64,000 nucleotides of DNA from Agroathelia rolfsii. Its lineage: Eukaryota > Basidiomycota > Agaricomycetes > Amylocorticiales > Amylocorticiaceae. Positions 1 to 12,300 of the stretch are shown piece after piece; the stretch's first letter is position 1; each line of letters starts with the position of its first letter. The notes below the pieces were generated by a model. It made no database searches. It had not been told where the DNA came from and was given only the letters and a program-made list of their open reading frames with translations. The stretch is from positions 407,001 to 471,000 of the forward strand of contig JABRWF010000005.1 in the NCBI GenBank assembly GCA_018343915.1, read 5' to 3'. Made by a program: the position numbers and the translations under genes.

Positions 1-238
1 GGGAGCACGCGTTCTACCTTCAGGTATGCTTGAAATGGATGATCTCATAGTCCACATCGCATGACTAACACCTGTCCTCACTTTGAACAGTACAAGAACG
101 TCAAGCCAGATGTAAGTCGCTCATGTGCTCACTCATGTCGAGGCATGAACTAACTTCTGTATACAGTACTTGAATGCCATCTGGAACGTCATCAACTTCC
201 AGGAGGCCGAGAACCGCCTTGTTGAAGTGACCCAGTAG
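1..238 (+). CDS. sod2: Mn/Fe superoxide dismutase, C-terminal part (partial)
   Basis: Last three exons of a superoxide dismutase that turns superoxide into peroxide and oxygen, normally in the mitochondrial matrix (cytosolic copies also occur in fungi). Exon 1 (1-23) reads EHAFYLQ. It holds the histidine of the family signature DxWEHAxY, a metal ligand. The next exon gives YKNVKPD and the last gives YLNAIWNVINFQEAENRL followed by a short tail and a TAG stop at 236-238. Both introns have GT-AG ends (GTATGC..CAG and GTAAGT..CAG). The N-terminal helical hairpin and the first metal ligands lie left of the window. YKN followed by PDYL and AIWNVINW-like is standard for this family, so the call is firm. 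Manganese rather than iron is inferred from fungal origin, not seen directly. Confidence 0.9.
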
Positions 239-1500
239 GGGAAACAAAAAGCCTTTGCAAAATTAGACTATGATTAATCTGTATTCAATGTTATCGCCGC
301 ACGTTTCAATTGATTGGCAAAACTAAATGCATTGATTTCCTGTTCGCTATCTATGATGGTCATGTGTGCCCTAAAGACTTGTCACTCAGAGTGCAAAGTG
401 CCTAATCTGCTACGGTATATCATAATTCACATCTACCGTTACTCCGGTTGGTTTTCACTATTCTTATGAGTACTGATAGCGTCTCCATGCCGCTGCCGCT
501 GATGACGGCACTAACATATCAGTGACGGAGAACTGCACATATTGATCCTCCGGAACATGTTCAAGCATCATATGCCCATTAATCATACTGACACCCGCGG
601 GGAGTGATGGTCGCATATACTACCTGTCAATCATTCACGGTCGATAAATTGAAGGAACACTAGACAACACACAATCGCATATGGACGTGGCGCCGAGAAT
701 GGTATTATAAGTTACAGTAGAAGTCAGAGATAACACGGGAGAAAGAAAGAAAGAAAGAAAGGGATTTCATATACGAGTATATGTGAATATATGCAAAAGA
801 AAACTGTCCACAGAAGAAACAATTATGTACTTTGCTTATAGCTATCATCATCGCTATCGTCTTGAAGTTTTTAAAGAAAGAAAGAAAAAAAAAAAAAAAA
901 AAAAAAAGGCGGAAGGTGGAATAAAGGAGAATTGGAATCAACCATGATGCATAGGTCCAGCGTACTGGAGAAAGAGACGAAAAGGATTCTTGTCATGCAA
1001 ACCGAATGAGCAAGGCAGGAGACAAAAACGATGAAAAAAAATCCTGTCACACAAGTAGAAAGTAGAAATGCAAAATATGGAGGGGGAAGTTGAATGACAC
1101 ATGAAGTAAAAAGCTAGAGGAAAATGTCAATCAATGTTGTTGTTAAGGGAGTGTGTAATACATTATCATGGCATATGAGTGAAAAAGAGGGTAAAAGAAA
1201 AGGACAGAAAAAATATTGAATGAAAAGATCCATGTGTGTGTATGTATGTATGTGGGTGGGTGTATTGTATGTGCGTACGTGCTGCGTAATTGTGGCATGG
1301 TTATATGAAGCAAGGATAAAAGGGTAGGGAGGGTGCAAGAGGAGCACAGACGAATAGCGAGGTAGGCCTCGGGATGAGAAAAAAATGGAATAGGCAGACG
1401 TAGGCATAGGTGTAAGCGTAAGAAAAGAGTTCGAGGTTAAGAAAAGTAAAAAAAGAAAAAAGAAAAAACGAACACCGAAAAAAAAAAAGTCCATCACTGT
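239..1500. other. Intergenic region between sod2 and the Zds1-like gene
   Basis: Convergent intergenic space of about 1.26 kb holding the 3' ends of sod2 (+) and the Zds1-like gene (-). It is AT-rich with long A-runs (for example 887-907, 1392-1490), short GAAA repeats near 745-765 and a TATG/TGTG-rich stretch at 1230-1265. I see no homologous protein segment on either strand; the open frames here are low-complexity and lack exon structure. Confidence 0.5.
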
Positions 1501-4500
1501 CTAACGTCGTCTTTGCTGCTGCCAAACCGCCAGCGGTACATCCTCCTCCTCCGTCGACTTGCTTGCGCTCCGCGGCCTACCACTCCCTCCTCCCCCGCCA
1601 CCGCTCGGCATCGCTGCATGCGCACTAGTGCCCTTCCGCAACCGCCCATTAGGCACAACAGGCTGCTGCTGCCCCCCAACTGCCGTCGCGGACAACGACC
1701 TCGCCGGGGGTCGTCCACCTGCACCATACCCCTTCTGAGCCGGCGACGGCGAGCGTGAAGGCCGTGGATACCCAGGCTGCGACGCGGCACCACCCGATGT
1801 CGACGATGATAACGAAGGTGAAGGCGACGCCGGCGAGCTCATCGTCCTCTGCGACCTCGTCGTTCCCTGCGGTGCACCACCGTTCGCCAAATTCGTCCAC
1901 CCATTTTGATCCACACCAGTAGTCGCAGGCGGCATCGCACCCGGCGGCAGCGAGTTCGCCGGTTGCATCGCTCCCGCAGGAAGCTGCTGTTGCTGCCCAT
2001 TCGCCTCATACGCACCACCATAATAGTAATTATTATTACCTGACTGGGACGACTGTGACTGGTGAATCTTCGGTCCCGAACCGAGATGGGGATTCATCGG
2101 CAGCGGTGGCGCAGACCCCGTCCTCACTGGCGGCGGAGACGGCGACGAAGACGACGACGGAGACCCGCCGCCACCACCATACCCAGAATACTCCTGCTCC
2201 ATGGCACGGTGCTGTGCGTCATACTGTGGCGCCCGCACAGGCATCTCAGCCACACGCCGACTGTTGCTGCCGATGTTCGCCGGGGGCGGTTTCGTCAGTG
2301 GCCCGCGACGCGTGGAGGACGAGCCGCCGTCTTTCTTCTGTTGTTGGTGGTGTTGGTGCTGGTCCATCGATTTCCGAGGCTGATGCTGTTGCTGGCGGTG
2401 CTGCTGTTGGTGTGTTTGCTCTTCCTCAGCTCGATGATTTTGCTGGTACTGTTGACCGTGCTCCGGTGCATCGTGAGCACTACTGGCAGTCTTTTCCGCC
2501 TCATGAGGATCAGCTTCTGCGGGTACAGCAGATTCAGCCGCAGACACCGACTGCTTCTGTTGCTGTTGCTGCTGTTGTTGAATTGCCGCGGCCTGTTGTT
2601 GCTGTTGTTGCTGCTGCTGCTGCGCTTTATTGATAACCCCCAAATACCAAAACATCAGATTACTGATCAACACCTGCTCATACAGCGGCCGACGCGGATT
2701 CGCAAGCTTGATATGACTCAGCCTATAAATCGCACGCTCGACACTGATCGGATAGCGCGACCACGAGTCGACGAGGACGCCGTTCTGCATCATCGCGCCC
2801 CCCGCCCCCGCAGGACCGCCATTAGCCGGTGACGGCGACGGCGATGCAGACTTGGACTTGGACGCGCCCAGGAGCGCCTGTGCCGCCGCGCGCCCGTTGG
2901 CGGAGTGCCCCAGCGTCTGGCCCGAGGACGCATCCTCTTGCTTCTTTTTCGCGCCGCCAAAGAGCGAGCCGAAGAAACCTGACTCTTTTTCTTCTTTCGA
3001 GGAGGAGGATTTTTTGCTGCTCTTGTCGGCACCCCATTTGCTGAAGAGGCCTCCCTTGTTCTTTTCTTTGCGATGTGGTTGTGCCTGCTGCTGCTGTTGG
3101 ACCGCATGGGGATCTTGCGACGGGGAGGGTTGTGGCGAAGGCGCTGATTCCGGCGATGGTGTGCGTGTGACAGAGGGCGAGGTGGTTGTAGAGGATAAGG
3201 GGACGGGGCGCTGGGGTTGGGGATGTTGAAGAATAGGCTGTTCCTCCACCTGCTGCTCCTGAATTTCTGGCTCCGCTACTGGAGGTTCCTGCACCTCGGG
3301 AGGCGGGGACTGTACAAGGGGCTTCGGTAGAGTCTCAGCAGGCAGCGGGGACGGAATCACAGGCTCCTCGAATGTCTGTGTCAGTGGGGGACTGACTACA
3401 ATTGCCGCGGGCTGAAGCTGCAATTGCTGTTGCGACTGATCATCTTCCGCCTCCTCGCGCCAGTAGGCATCGAAGATGGACGTCTCGACACTAAACGATT
3501 CAGGCCGATAACCCTGCTTCTCGTCGTCGAGCCTCTCATTCGAAAAGGACCTGGCCCGCCCTTGCGAGACACTCTCGGAGGACTCGTGGTCGGTCGAAGA
3601 CGCGTCGCTATTCCTGCGCATTCCTTCTGACGATCCGTCATCGGCACTCGTGCCAGCAGCGGAAGGAAGGGGTTGTGTTTGCGAACGGTTGCCCCGCCTG
3701 CCACTGAACCGGTGAGCACCTTCTCCAGGTAGACCAGGCTTGCGAATCTTGGTGCGTGCGGCACGACGCAGGATCTGTCCTGGAGGTGGCACAATGATGG
3801 GCGCATCCGCCTCGTCGCCCAGATCAGGCATGTTTTCCATCCGTTCTAGGGCTGTAGTATAGTGGAGGGTCGACACATACGGCGAGAGAATCCCATGTAA
3901 ATGATCAGCATGATATCATCAATACCATATACATCATCCGACATAAAAAGTCAATAAGTAAAAGGGGAGTTGGACATACCAGAGGGAGATAAATTTAGAC
4001 TTAGACTACGTCGAAGCATCGTCCGTAGTTTTGTAGGATCATCATTCGTCTGCGCCTCCTCTGCGAGTGCCTCAAGCTTGAGCAGGTCATCGATGCCGAG
4101 CTGGGGCCCGTTGCTGCGATAGAGCGTGGACTTGGTGCGCTTGATGGGCACGACCTTGTCGTCATCATCGTCGTCGCCCTCACGTGGCTTGTACTGTCTG
4201 CTCAACATGGACTTTTTGCGCCCCAGTGAGGCAGAGGATTGTAATGAGGCGCCCGAGCCGGCTCTGGAGAGCGACGTGCCGGCAGCAGCGGCACCTTGCG
4301 ATCCGTCGGCGGGCAGGGTACGGGCGTGTTCTTTGAGGAACGCACGAAACTCGGCGGGTGCGATTTCAGGGTGCATGCTGGCGGGGACCCAGTAGAGATG
4401 GAGCTGTTCTGTAAGACGAACGTCCTCGTCGACTTCGTCACTCTGGCGGCGGTGGGAGTCATGCTGGAGGTGGTGGGCATTGTGGTGGGAGATCGAGCTG

Positions 4501-4703
4501 CCCTCGTGTGAGCTGGCGGACTCGCCATCGGTCAAAGAGGGCGGGGATGCGGCAGAGGTCCAGTAGCCTTGGGAGGGCGATGCCTGGCTAGGGGCGTTGG
4601 GCAAGTCGGGATCGAGGAGGAGCGCACCTGGCCCGCTCGAGCGTCGTCGTATGTCTCGCAGGGCTTCAACCTCGCGTTGGATTTCATACTCTGATGGCTG
4701 CAT
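1501..4703 (-). CDS. Zds1-family protein (Zds C-terminal domain)
   Basis: Two exons: 4703-3980 and 3851-1501, phase-1 intron (donor GTATGT, acceptor TACAG). About 1,020 residues. The N-terminal part has YEIQREVEALRDIRRRSS and, near residue 110, LHLYWVPASMHPEIAPAEF, both typical of fungal Zds-like proteins. In the second exon the segment YPISVERAIYRLSHIKLANP then PRRPLYEQVLISNLMFWYL matches the Zds C-terminal domain that binds PP2A-Cdc55 in yeast. In yeast Zds1/2 steer Cdc55 phosphatase, Cdc14 release, polarity and silencing; that role here is inferred. Downstream lies a very long Gln/Ser/Pro-rich disordered tail, longer than in yeast, where the domain is near the C-terminus. The Met chosen (MQPSEYEIQ) is the first before conserved sequence; an in-frame ATG-repeat upstream (4786-4809) would only add polyhistidine. 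Confidence 0.85.
2545..2640 (-). repeat. Interrupted CAG/CAA tract coding polyglutamine in the Zds1-like gene
   Basis: On the minus strand the sequence is a mix of CAG and CAA codons coding two glutamine runs split by AAAIQ, just after the conserved Zds domain. The mixed codons suggest a selected or older tract rather than a fresh microsatellite. Further Gln/His-rich stretches continue down to about 2330. Confidence 0.8.
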
Positions 4704-5062
4704 GGGGAGCAAGCAGAGAGATAGGAGCAGATGCTTTGTTGTAGCAGACGGGCCTCTGCAGTGTACTCGAGACGGAGGACGATGGAGATGATGATGATGA
4801 TGATGATGCCAGACAGCAGCCAGCAGCAGCACACTGGGAGTCGGCTAGTCGCCTACCAGCAAAGCAATAGCCAGCCACCACCGTTCCCTTTTCTCTTCTC
4901 TGTCGCCGACTACGGCCGGGATTGCTATTTCCATGGCGGCAAAAATAATATTTATCTACTACATGTACAGTAGTTTATAATTATTGTTACTGCTACTCTT
5001 TTTTTTTTTTTCTTTTTTTCTTGTCTTGTCTTTTGGAGATGACGAGCCAGCCTCAGCCATTA
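4704..5062. other. Intergenic region between MZT1 and the Zds1-like gene
   Basis: Upstream region of the Zds1-like gene and 3' flank of MZT1, about 360 bp. It has a short (GAT/ATG)n microsatellite at 4786-4809 and a T-run near 5000-5020. No gene seen. Confidence 0.5.
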
Positions 5063-5530
5063 TCATCTTCTGCTGCTGCCACCAGATGCACCGTGTTGCT
5101 GTGTCTTTATCACATCCGCCTCCTTTCTCAGCTCCTGCACAACCGCCTACAAAACAAAAAACAAAAAACAAAAAAGAACTGTCAGCCCAGAGAACATAAC
5201 ACGGCACATCTATGATCAATCAATCGCCTAACTAACCGCCAATGCCTCTGGATTCACACCGCTCTCAATCATGCTGATACATGTCGCCAGCGTATCCTTG
5301 TCCAGCTGGGTATTGAGCAATTGTGAAATATCATACAACGCTGTACAGCCATGGGGATAATAATGTCACCGTCGCGAAAAAAAAAATTAATGAACACGCT
5401 AGGAAAGCGGAAAAAGGGGGAATGGAAAAAATAAAATAAAAATAAAAAAAAACCCACTGTCCAGGGTCTGCTGTGCCGAGCTCATGCGGACGGCCTCTGC
5501 CGTTGCGTCTTTGCTGCTACTCCGGGGCAT
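5063..5530 (-). CDS. MZT1: Mitotic-spindle organizing protein 1 (MOZART1)
   Basis: A three-exon microgene of 86 residues: exons 5530-5458, 5340-5237 and 5146-5063. MOZART1 binds the N-terminal region of GCP subunits and is needed to recruit and activate the gamma-tubulin complex at microtubule-organising centres. The spliced product contains [35 protein letters not shown] and [16 protein letters not shown], the whole conserved helical core of the family. Introns are GT-AG (GTGGGT..CAG, phase 1; GTTAGT..TAG, phase 0). Length fits the family (about 70-90 residues). The C-terminal tail is short and Ser/Gly/Arg-rich. No single exon is long enough to stand out as an open frame, so the gene is easy to miss. 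The splice choice is supported by unbroken family similarity across both junctions. Confidence 0.93.
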
Positions 5531-6308
5531 TGCTAGTGAATCATCGTTGAGAGATATTTACAAAACCGACATCCATATGCTCAGTACCAATACTCGTTTT
5601 TTTATTAGTCCACCGCGATGGCTGCTGTAGAGTCACTCACGGTACGGCCGGGAGCTGAGAAGCATGACAGATGACGTAATGTCATTACCACTAAATGCTT
5701 CCGGTAATTACCTCGTGATATCGTTGGTTACATCTTCAGAAAAAAAAAAAGAAAAAAAAACTCATTCGGGATATGGCGGCGGATTATGATCGTCAAAATA
5801 ACCATAGCACCGAAACGATTGATTTGCATGAAACTAGAGTGCTAGGTCATGATTGATTAGATCCCACTATATGTTCTAGAATCCGTCTCCATGACGTTGA
5901 AGCACGCAAAATAGGCTATATAAACGTGTTCGTATATGATCATTATTATCGTCATAGTCGGTTCAAGCATGGATGAGAGTACATTGTATCGTATCTGAAT
6001 ATATGAAGGAGAGAGGGGAAAAAAAGAAGCTTACACTTACAACCCAAGCACTGGCCGGGTTGTCATTACAGAGTTAAGAGACGAGCAAGAAAGAGAAAAA
6101 CGAAGAAAATAAAGAGGAAATGTAGACAGAGCCAAAAAGTACAAGGCTGCAGACACAAGAAAATTCAAGCAAGAAAGCGTTATAAATGAAGATATAGACG
6201 AGGAGAAACCTCTTCCTCAATGCAGACATGACGCACATGACGGTCAATAAACGAGCATAAAAAAAAAACCTCATACAAGCCTCAATGGAGAGAGAGAACT
6301 ACATCACC
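5531..6308. other. Intergenic region between MZT1 and the forkhead gene
   Basis: About 780 bp, AT-rich, holding the MZT1 promoter and the 3' flank of the forkhead gene. A-runs at 5740-5760 and 6258-6270. No coding similarity recognised. Confidence 0.5.
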
Positions 6309-8925
6309 TCACCACCATCGTGTAGGACTGCCAAACGACCCCGGACTGGCCTTGTACTTCCCGTACAGCCCCGCGGGACTATCCACCATGCCCCCACCGG
6401 ACTGATATCGGGCCAGCTCCTCCTCAAGCAGCGTACTCGGATTATGTGGATCGAACAATGACCCACGCAGACCCGACGTAGGCGTGCGGAACGGTGACTC
6501 GCCGTCGAACATGCCTGGTAATGCGCCGCCGCCGCCACCACCACTAACAGCACCAGCACCAGCACCACCGCTATTCGTGGAGCCGCCAGCACTGCCGAAG
6601 CCATGGGAGCTGTTACCGCCCTTCTTGGGCGTCACGGGTGCAAACATAGGCGTGGAGAGGGCGGGAAAACCGCCGTGTGGCCCGCTGCCTGGTGCACCAG
6701 AGCTGAAGCGCCGTGTGCTGGGCGTACGCAGCGAGGCGGAGAGCGAGCCGTCCACGCCGCCACTTAGGCCCTCCTTGTGCGGCGGTGGCGTCTTAGGCAT
6801 GGGGGGCAACAACGGTAACACTGGTGGTGGCGGAGGTGTTGTGCTGTTATGGAGTTTTGTCTGCGTCGCTGCTATACGATGTGCGGGGCTGGGTGATGGT
6901 GGAGGTGACTAAAGGCATGGAGAAAAAAAAAAGTTTTCACTACTGATTTCATAAGATACGGACAAGAAAACTTACAGGTGAGTGCTTCTCCTCATCGATA
7001 TTAGCTTGCGAACGATTCGTTTCCACTTCATCCTCAGACGTAGACAATGGGTACTGCGAGACCCTCAGCTCCGAGACCTCCTCGTCGTCCTCCGATTCGA
7101 TCGCGAGTAACGCCTCGAGTGGCAGATCGTCCGACTCCAGCTCTGGCGGCAGAGGACTGGAAGAACGCGTATGCGTCGAGATAGATGAGAATGAGTCGGT
7201 GGCAACGAGCATCGCCTTCTTGCCTCCATCCGCCTGCGTCTTTTCACCTTCATTTTCCTTCTTCTCTCCTGCCCCTTCCTCTTCCTCATGTTCCCACCTA
7301 GGCGTATGCACAAGCTCCTCCACATCCAGATTTGGTGAAGATGACGACGCAGGAGCAGATGAAGAAGCCACCACAGACGACGCCGTCGTAGTGGCCGGCC
7401 GCAGACTGGCCGGGATAGGTGGGAACACGACCATCGTCGGCATACTCTTCCAACTCTCCGCATACGGTTGCTTCTGGTAATGCTGATGCTGCTGCTGCGT
7501 CACAAAATGTCCCGTCGGCGCGAATATCGGTACCGTGTGCATCGTCGGGATCGAGCTGAACACGGGCTGATGTTTCTCCGCCGCCGACTCGTCACCATCA
7601 TCATCCCCATCCCCTACCGGCGACGAGGCCCTACGTCTCCTTTTTGGCTTCTTGATCGTGTCCTCGCCATCAGGTAAAATCGACAGTGCACCCCGCTTCT
7701 TCGATGACGATGATGCCACCGCCGCTGCGGCAGCCAGCACTTTACTAGGTGGGGGCGCATCCGGGCGCGCCTCAGACGGCTTGGCGCACTTGCTCTTCTT
7801 AAACCCGCCATCCTTGAACGCGTCCAGATCGCAGTCCCAGATCGCCCAGAGCGTGCGCCCCTGCGAGCGCTCGCGGAGCTGCTTCCGGAACGCCGTCGTC
7901 GTGCTCAGCACGTGCCGGATCGAGTTCATCCACGTCGTCTCGTCGCGCTTGTAGTACGGATAGACGATCGTGATGAAGTCGTAGATCTCCTGCAGCGTCA
8001 GGCGGTGCTCGGGCGAGGCGAGGATGGCCTGCCCGATCAGGGCAGCATAGGAGAGCTCGGGCTTTGTGTCGCGGTACGGGCCTGGTGGGAGCTTAAAGGG
8101 GAGGCTTTCGTATTCGCTCTCGTCCGGGAGGGGTTGTAAGGGGCCGGGCGAGGATACTAGTTTGTGGTATCGCGATGAAGTGGCGGGTGTGACTACAGGT
8201 GAAGAAGATACAGGGGGAGACGAGGGCGGAAGTAGTGAAGAGCTAGAGCCCTTTTTGCGAGGCGTTTCGTAGATGCTTCGTGAAGATGAGGGGAATTGAA
8301 GTAATGGTGAAGATACGTTCTGAAAGCATAACGTGTCAAAAGGAGAAGACGAGATTTTTTGTGGTAGTGAATAAGCAACAGACCATCCTGGCTTCAGAAT
8401 ATGTACGATAGTGTCTGTTAGTTGCGGGGGTAGTTCGGGTGTCATCCTAGTATAGATGTAGTCGTCAGGTGAGGCGAAATATCAAGAGGGTGAAAAGAGA
8501 GTGCCTACCATCGAGGCATGAAGACGAAGGTCCCGTGGGCGCCCAGAAGACAATGTAGGAAGGCCTGTATACCGCATCGATGGAGACGGAGAATGCAAGA
8601 CTCGTTCGCGATCTCTACGTTTGCGGTCGCGTTTGTGCTGTTTGCTCTTGCGCTCGAGGACGGCCTCCATTGTGCCGGCGCCGCCACTGGATAGGAGTTT
8701 TCGGTCGTCTAATTTCTTTCGCCCAGGTGTCGAAGGAGGCGATGAAGCAGCACTTGTTGGCGCCAGTTCGCTCTTTGGCTCAGATGACGATGGGGCGGCG
8801 GGGTCGGTACAGGGAGCATGGGCATCGAGGAACTCGCGCATCTGACCGCTGTGCTTGAGGAGGTCTTCTTTTGACAGGCCCAGGGTTTTTAGCAGCTGGG
8901 ATATAGGCGAAGAGGCCTCCGCCAT
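6309..8925 (-). CDS. Forkhead (winged-helix) transcription factor
   Basis: Nuclear DNA-binding regulator. The forkhead domain is coded at about 8090-7815: it runs from KPELSYAALIGQAIL through LTLQEIYDFITIVYPYYK and WMNSIRHVLS to GRTLWAIWDCDL, covering helices 1-3 and the wing. Exon 1 (8925 down to about 8577 or 8513) starts MAEASSPISQLLKTLGL and is basic and serine-rich. Exon 2 ends at 6976 with donor GTAAGT; exon 3 runs 6908-6309 and ends SPTRWW. The first junction is uncertain: exon 2 opens in the frame MTPELPPQLTD, which is reached in frame from a GTATAC donor near 8577 but not from the GTAGGC donor near 8514. The long C-terminal region is acidic then Gly/Pro-rich and probably regulatory. 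Yeast relatives (Fkh1/2, Sep1) drive G2/M genes; the target here is unknown. Confidence 0.82.
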
Positions 8926-9339
8926 AGCTTTTAGCAGTGTCTAGTTGACGATAGGAGGTAAATGAGCGATGAGGAGAGATTGGCAACGCTGAGGTGGTTG
9001 TCGCCGGGTCAAGTTCAACTTTGGCGACTGGTTCCAAATCGGATCAGTTTAAGGGTCACTCGCACGGGCGTCTATGCCAGCAAATGGCCAGCAAGAAAAA
9101 AAACAAAGAAAAATCTCTCTGTGTTAGGATTGGAAGCTACTTGTGGTCGATGAAGACTACAATGATCGAGGATGTGTTATGTAGTGTGGGGAGAAAATTG
9201 AGTAATTAGCGAAAAGAAATCATCACTGTTTTCTTTGTGTCCAATTCAATGTGGCTGTTGTTGACTACGCGTGATGTCATGAACATTATCATTCCATTAC
9301 TCTATCGCTACTATATTACCCCTGTCTACATACACTACG
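8926..9339. other. Intergenic region between the forkhead gene and LIG4
   Basis: About 410 bp: promoter side of the forkhead gene and 3' flank of DNA ligase IV. No coding similarity or clear motif seen. Confidence 0.5.
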
Positions 9340-12300
9340 CTATGGTGCAAAGTCTTGCATTACCAGTCAGCAGGTTTGAACATGATTTCTTGAGAATCAG
9401 AAGGACTCACCCTCTTCAGGAAGCAGTGTGCCCTCCTCAACACAGGCGTGAATAAACTCGCTGACCACGATATTTCTCCGTTTAGGCCTATTTTCGTATT
9501 AGGCATAGCGCTTTACTGTCCCAAAGCACAATACGCACTTGGAGGTATGTCTCATGAGCTCCAACCTGCGACTAGTATCTCGCTTGTCCACAACGACATG
9601 CGTTAACTTGGGCTCGTCGAGGCTACCAATCCGGCCGCCATGAGCTGTGATCAATCTCCCAATCTCAGCAAAGCTGTGAAGAGAAACTCAGTGACCCTGC
9701 TGACTGGACAAAGAATTCTCACACCTATCGGCAATTTCTTCTTCTTTCTTCGCCTTCACAGTCATTCCATTTGCACGCGCGTTTGCGGGAGAATCTAGAT
9801 AGAAACACCTGAAAGAGGCTCTGTTATGGGAAATGCTCGAGCAAGCAACACCACCGACAAGTGTGTAAAGAATGCTTCAGCATCATATTCCATAGCAGCA
9901 TCGTCTTCTCCCATTCTGATCTGTGAGGTTAGCGTGTATGACTCTGCTGTTTCAGCCTCCTGCTCGAACAAAAAATGAGGACATATATCATTCTTGGTGG
10001 TGGTGGATTAATTCTCACCAAGTCTTCCTTCACTGCACTCTGCTTTCCCAACTCGTCTTCATCGGGATCGTCCTCTGGCATACCCACATCATCATTCGCG
10101 ACATCCTCGTTGTCGGAATCGTTCTCCGTTTCCGACTCAGTGACACTTTCTTCCTCGTCGGATAACGACGATTCGACCGTCTTCAGCCAATCGTGACCGG
10201 TTTGGGATTCATGTGATGCCTGCTTTGCTTTTGGACCCTGATCATTTCCCGAGTCACTGAGAGTTTCGCTGCTACCACTCCGCACATCCTCGTCTTCGTC
10301 TGCGTCAAGTTCGGCTTCGTCTTCGCTTTTATCTTCCTTGCCGCCCGCATACTCGTCGCTTGCCATCGTTACAGGCGTTGCAAAGAAGAAATACCTGCTC
10401 AAAACGACAATATTTAGGACAGCAAAAAAAAAAAAAAAATGCACACGTAACCAGAGTACCCACTTTCTGTTGAAAGGGACAGGTTCTCCAGCTACAATAG
10501 AATCCATGATCCATTGGGACCTAATAATATCATGCGAGCGTTTGTTGATCAGCAGTTGCAGGTCATAGGCTTGGCGAAATATTTCTGGTGAGCTCGACGG
10601 CGTATGGTTATTCAGATAAGAGAACGGCTCTTACGGACGCTCGTCCCGTCATACACGACTTTGATATCTGGGGTTCTAGCGATTTGCATGCAGCTCCCAC
10701 CATGTGCCAATATCCTAATAATCACAATCACTATAATTGACATCATCCCTAAGAAGGACAAAGCCAAATCGCGCACAATTTCATGAGGTTTTTACGATCT
10801 TCATCCGCCGTCATTGACAATGGATTTGAAGCAACCACTGACAGATTGGGAATCAAATGCATTAGTGTATGCCGTAAGGGCCTGAAGCAGCCCACTGGCT
10901 GTGGCTCACCAAATTTCATGTCTTCAAAGATTTCCGATTCAACCTGGACGTTTTTTGCCTTGATTCCGCTGTACTCGGGAAGTATCATTGCCTAAATTCG
11001 TGAAAATTCATGCAGCTTGTAGAAGCAGCCTAGCAAATAAAAAGGCGAGGCTTCGTTACCTCTGCTTTCTTCTTCTTGACTATGCGTTTTCTGTTCTCGA
11101 TGCTTCAAGAGAATGTATCAGCTTGATTCAAAGAAGACAAAGAAACTCTAGCAATCACCCTCCGCTGTCTTCCATTTTCCTTTTGCGCTCGAGCCGTAAC
11201 AGATCTAGAACAGCTGAAAATTGAAGCAGATGTAAGACGATATATTTCTCCCTAAGGCGAAAAAAAAAATCGAACCGGTGGCCGTCATACAATCATTGAT
11301 ATTCAGATCGTCTCGGATGCTTACCACGCGTGGGAAGCGTAGAGTGAAGTTCATGTGGTATTGATCTGTACATGATATCTGTTTATGTGGTTCTCAGCAG
11401 TCTAAAATAACAAAAAGCTCGCACCTGTAGGTATGATCTCTGCTGCTTTCACCTTCAAAATAAATGAGCTGAGTAAAATTCAGTGTTACTTCCGCAAATT
11501 AGGGTTACTAAAGAGTGAATCGAAGAACTGACTCCTTTGGCTCTAGATACATGTCACCTTTATCGTCAGTCCCCCGCAATGTCGTGGATAACCAGCTCGG
11601 TGAGTTGCTCGGGTTGCGGACTTTCCATGGCTTGCGCCGAATCCATTCGTAGTCGCTGTAGGACAGGCCAGTGCCGACACGGAAAAATGTGCTATATTTC
11701 GGCTCGCCATCATCCCCACCGCCATCTTCGTCGTCGGCGTCCCGATCATCGAGAACGCCGCAGATAAGGCCACTAACGCCTCCGCTACGCTTACCACTAC
11801 CGTAGAATCCAGCTAAAGAAGATAGGATTGTGAGCAGTGAGTCGACGGCCCACAGAAGGCTGGAAAACGACTCTACATACCTACGACAAGAACATCCACC
11901 GTCTCGCCTAGATGATCCTATATAGTATCAATGCCATTAATAGCCATCGTCTTAGGAGTGGAACGTTTCTCATTCTCAAGTTCGTACCATATATTCAGGC
12001 TTAACCTTCATCCAATCCTTATTTCTCCCATTCAAAATATACTGCGAATTTGGATGCTTGATGACGAGTCCCTCGCCGCGCGAGGTGATGACCTCGTCCA
12101 TACGTTGGCGTATGTCTTTTGCCGTACGACCCTCGAACGACATTGAAAACTCAATACTGCCAGAAATCTCCTTGATGTATGCGTGTAGGTTGCGTCGGCG
12201 GAATTTGAGTGATTTAGAGAGAAGAGATTGGCCGTTGAGGTAGAGGAGGTCGAAGACCTTGACTGTAATACAATATAAGGAGAGGATAAATTGATTATGT

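Noticed and set aside
2062..2832. Plus-strand Leu/Arg-rich open frames of up to 256 residues
   Set aside because: Antisense shadow of the glutamine-rich part of the Zds1-like gene.
4731..4881. N-terminal polyhistidine extension of the Zds1-like protein
   Set aside because: Comes from an ATG/GAT microsatellite upstream of the first Met that precedes conserved sequence; more likely leader sequence.
8426..8520. Two separate genes at the forkhead locus (one starting at MTPELPP, one ending at 8482)
   Set aside because: A GTATAC donor near 8577 joins them in frame, and the same donor type is used elsewhere in the window; one gene is simpler, though the junction is not proven.
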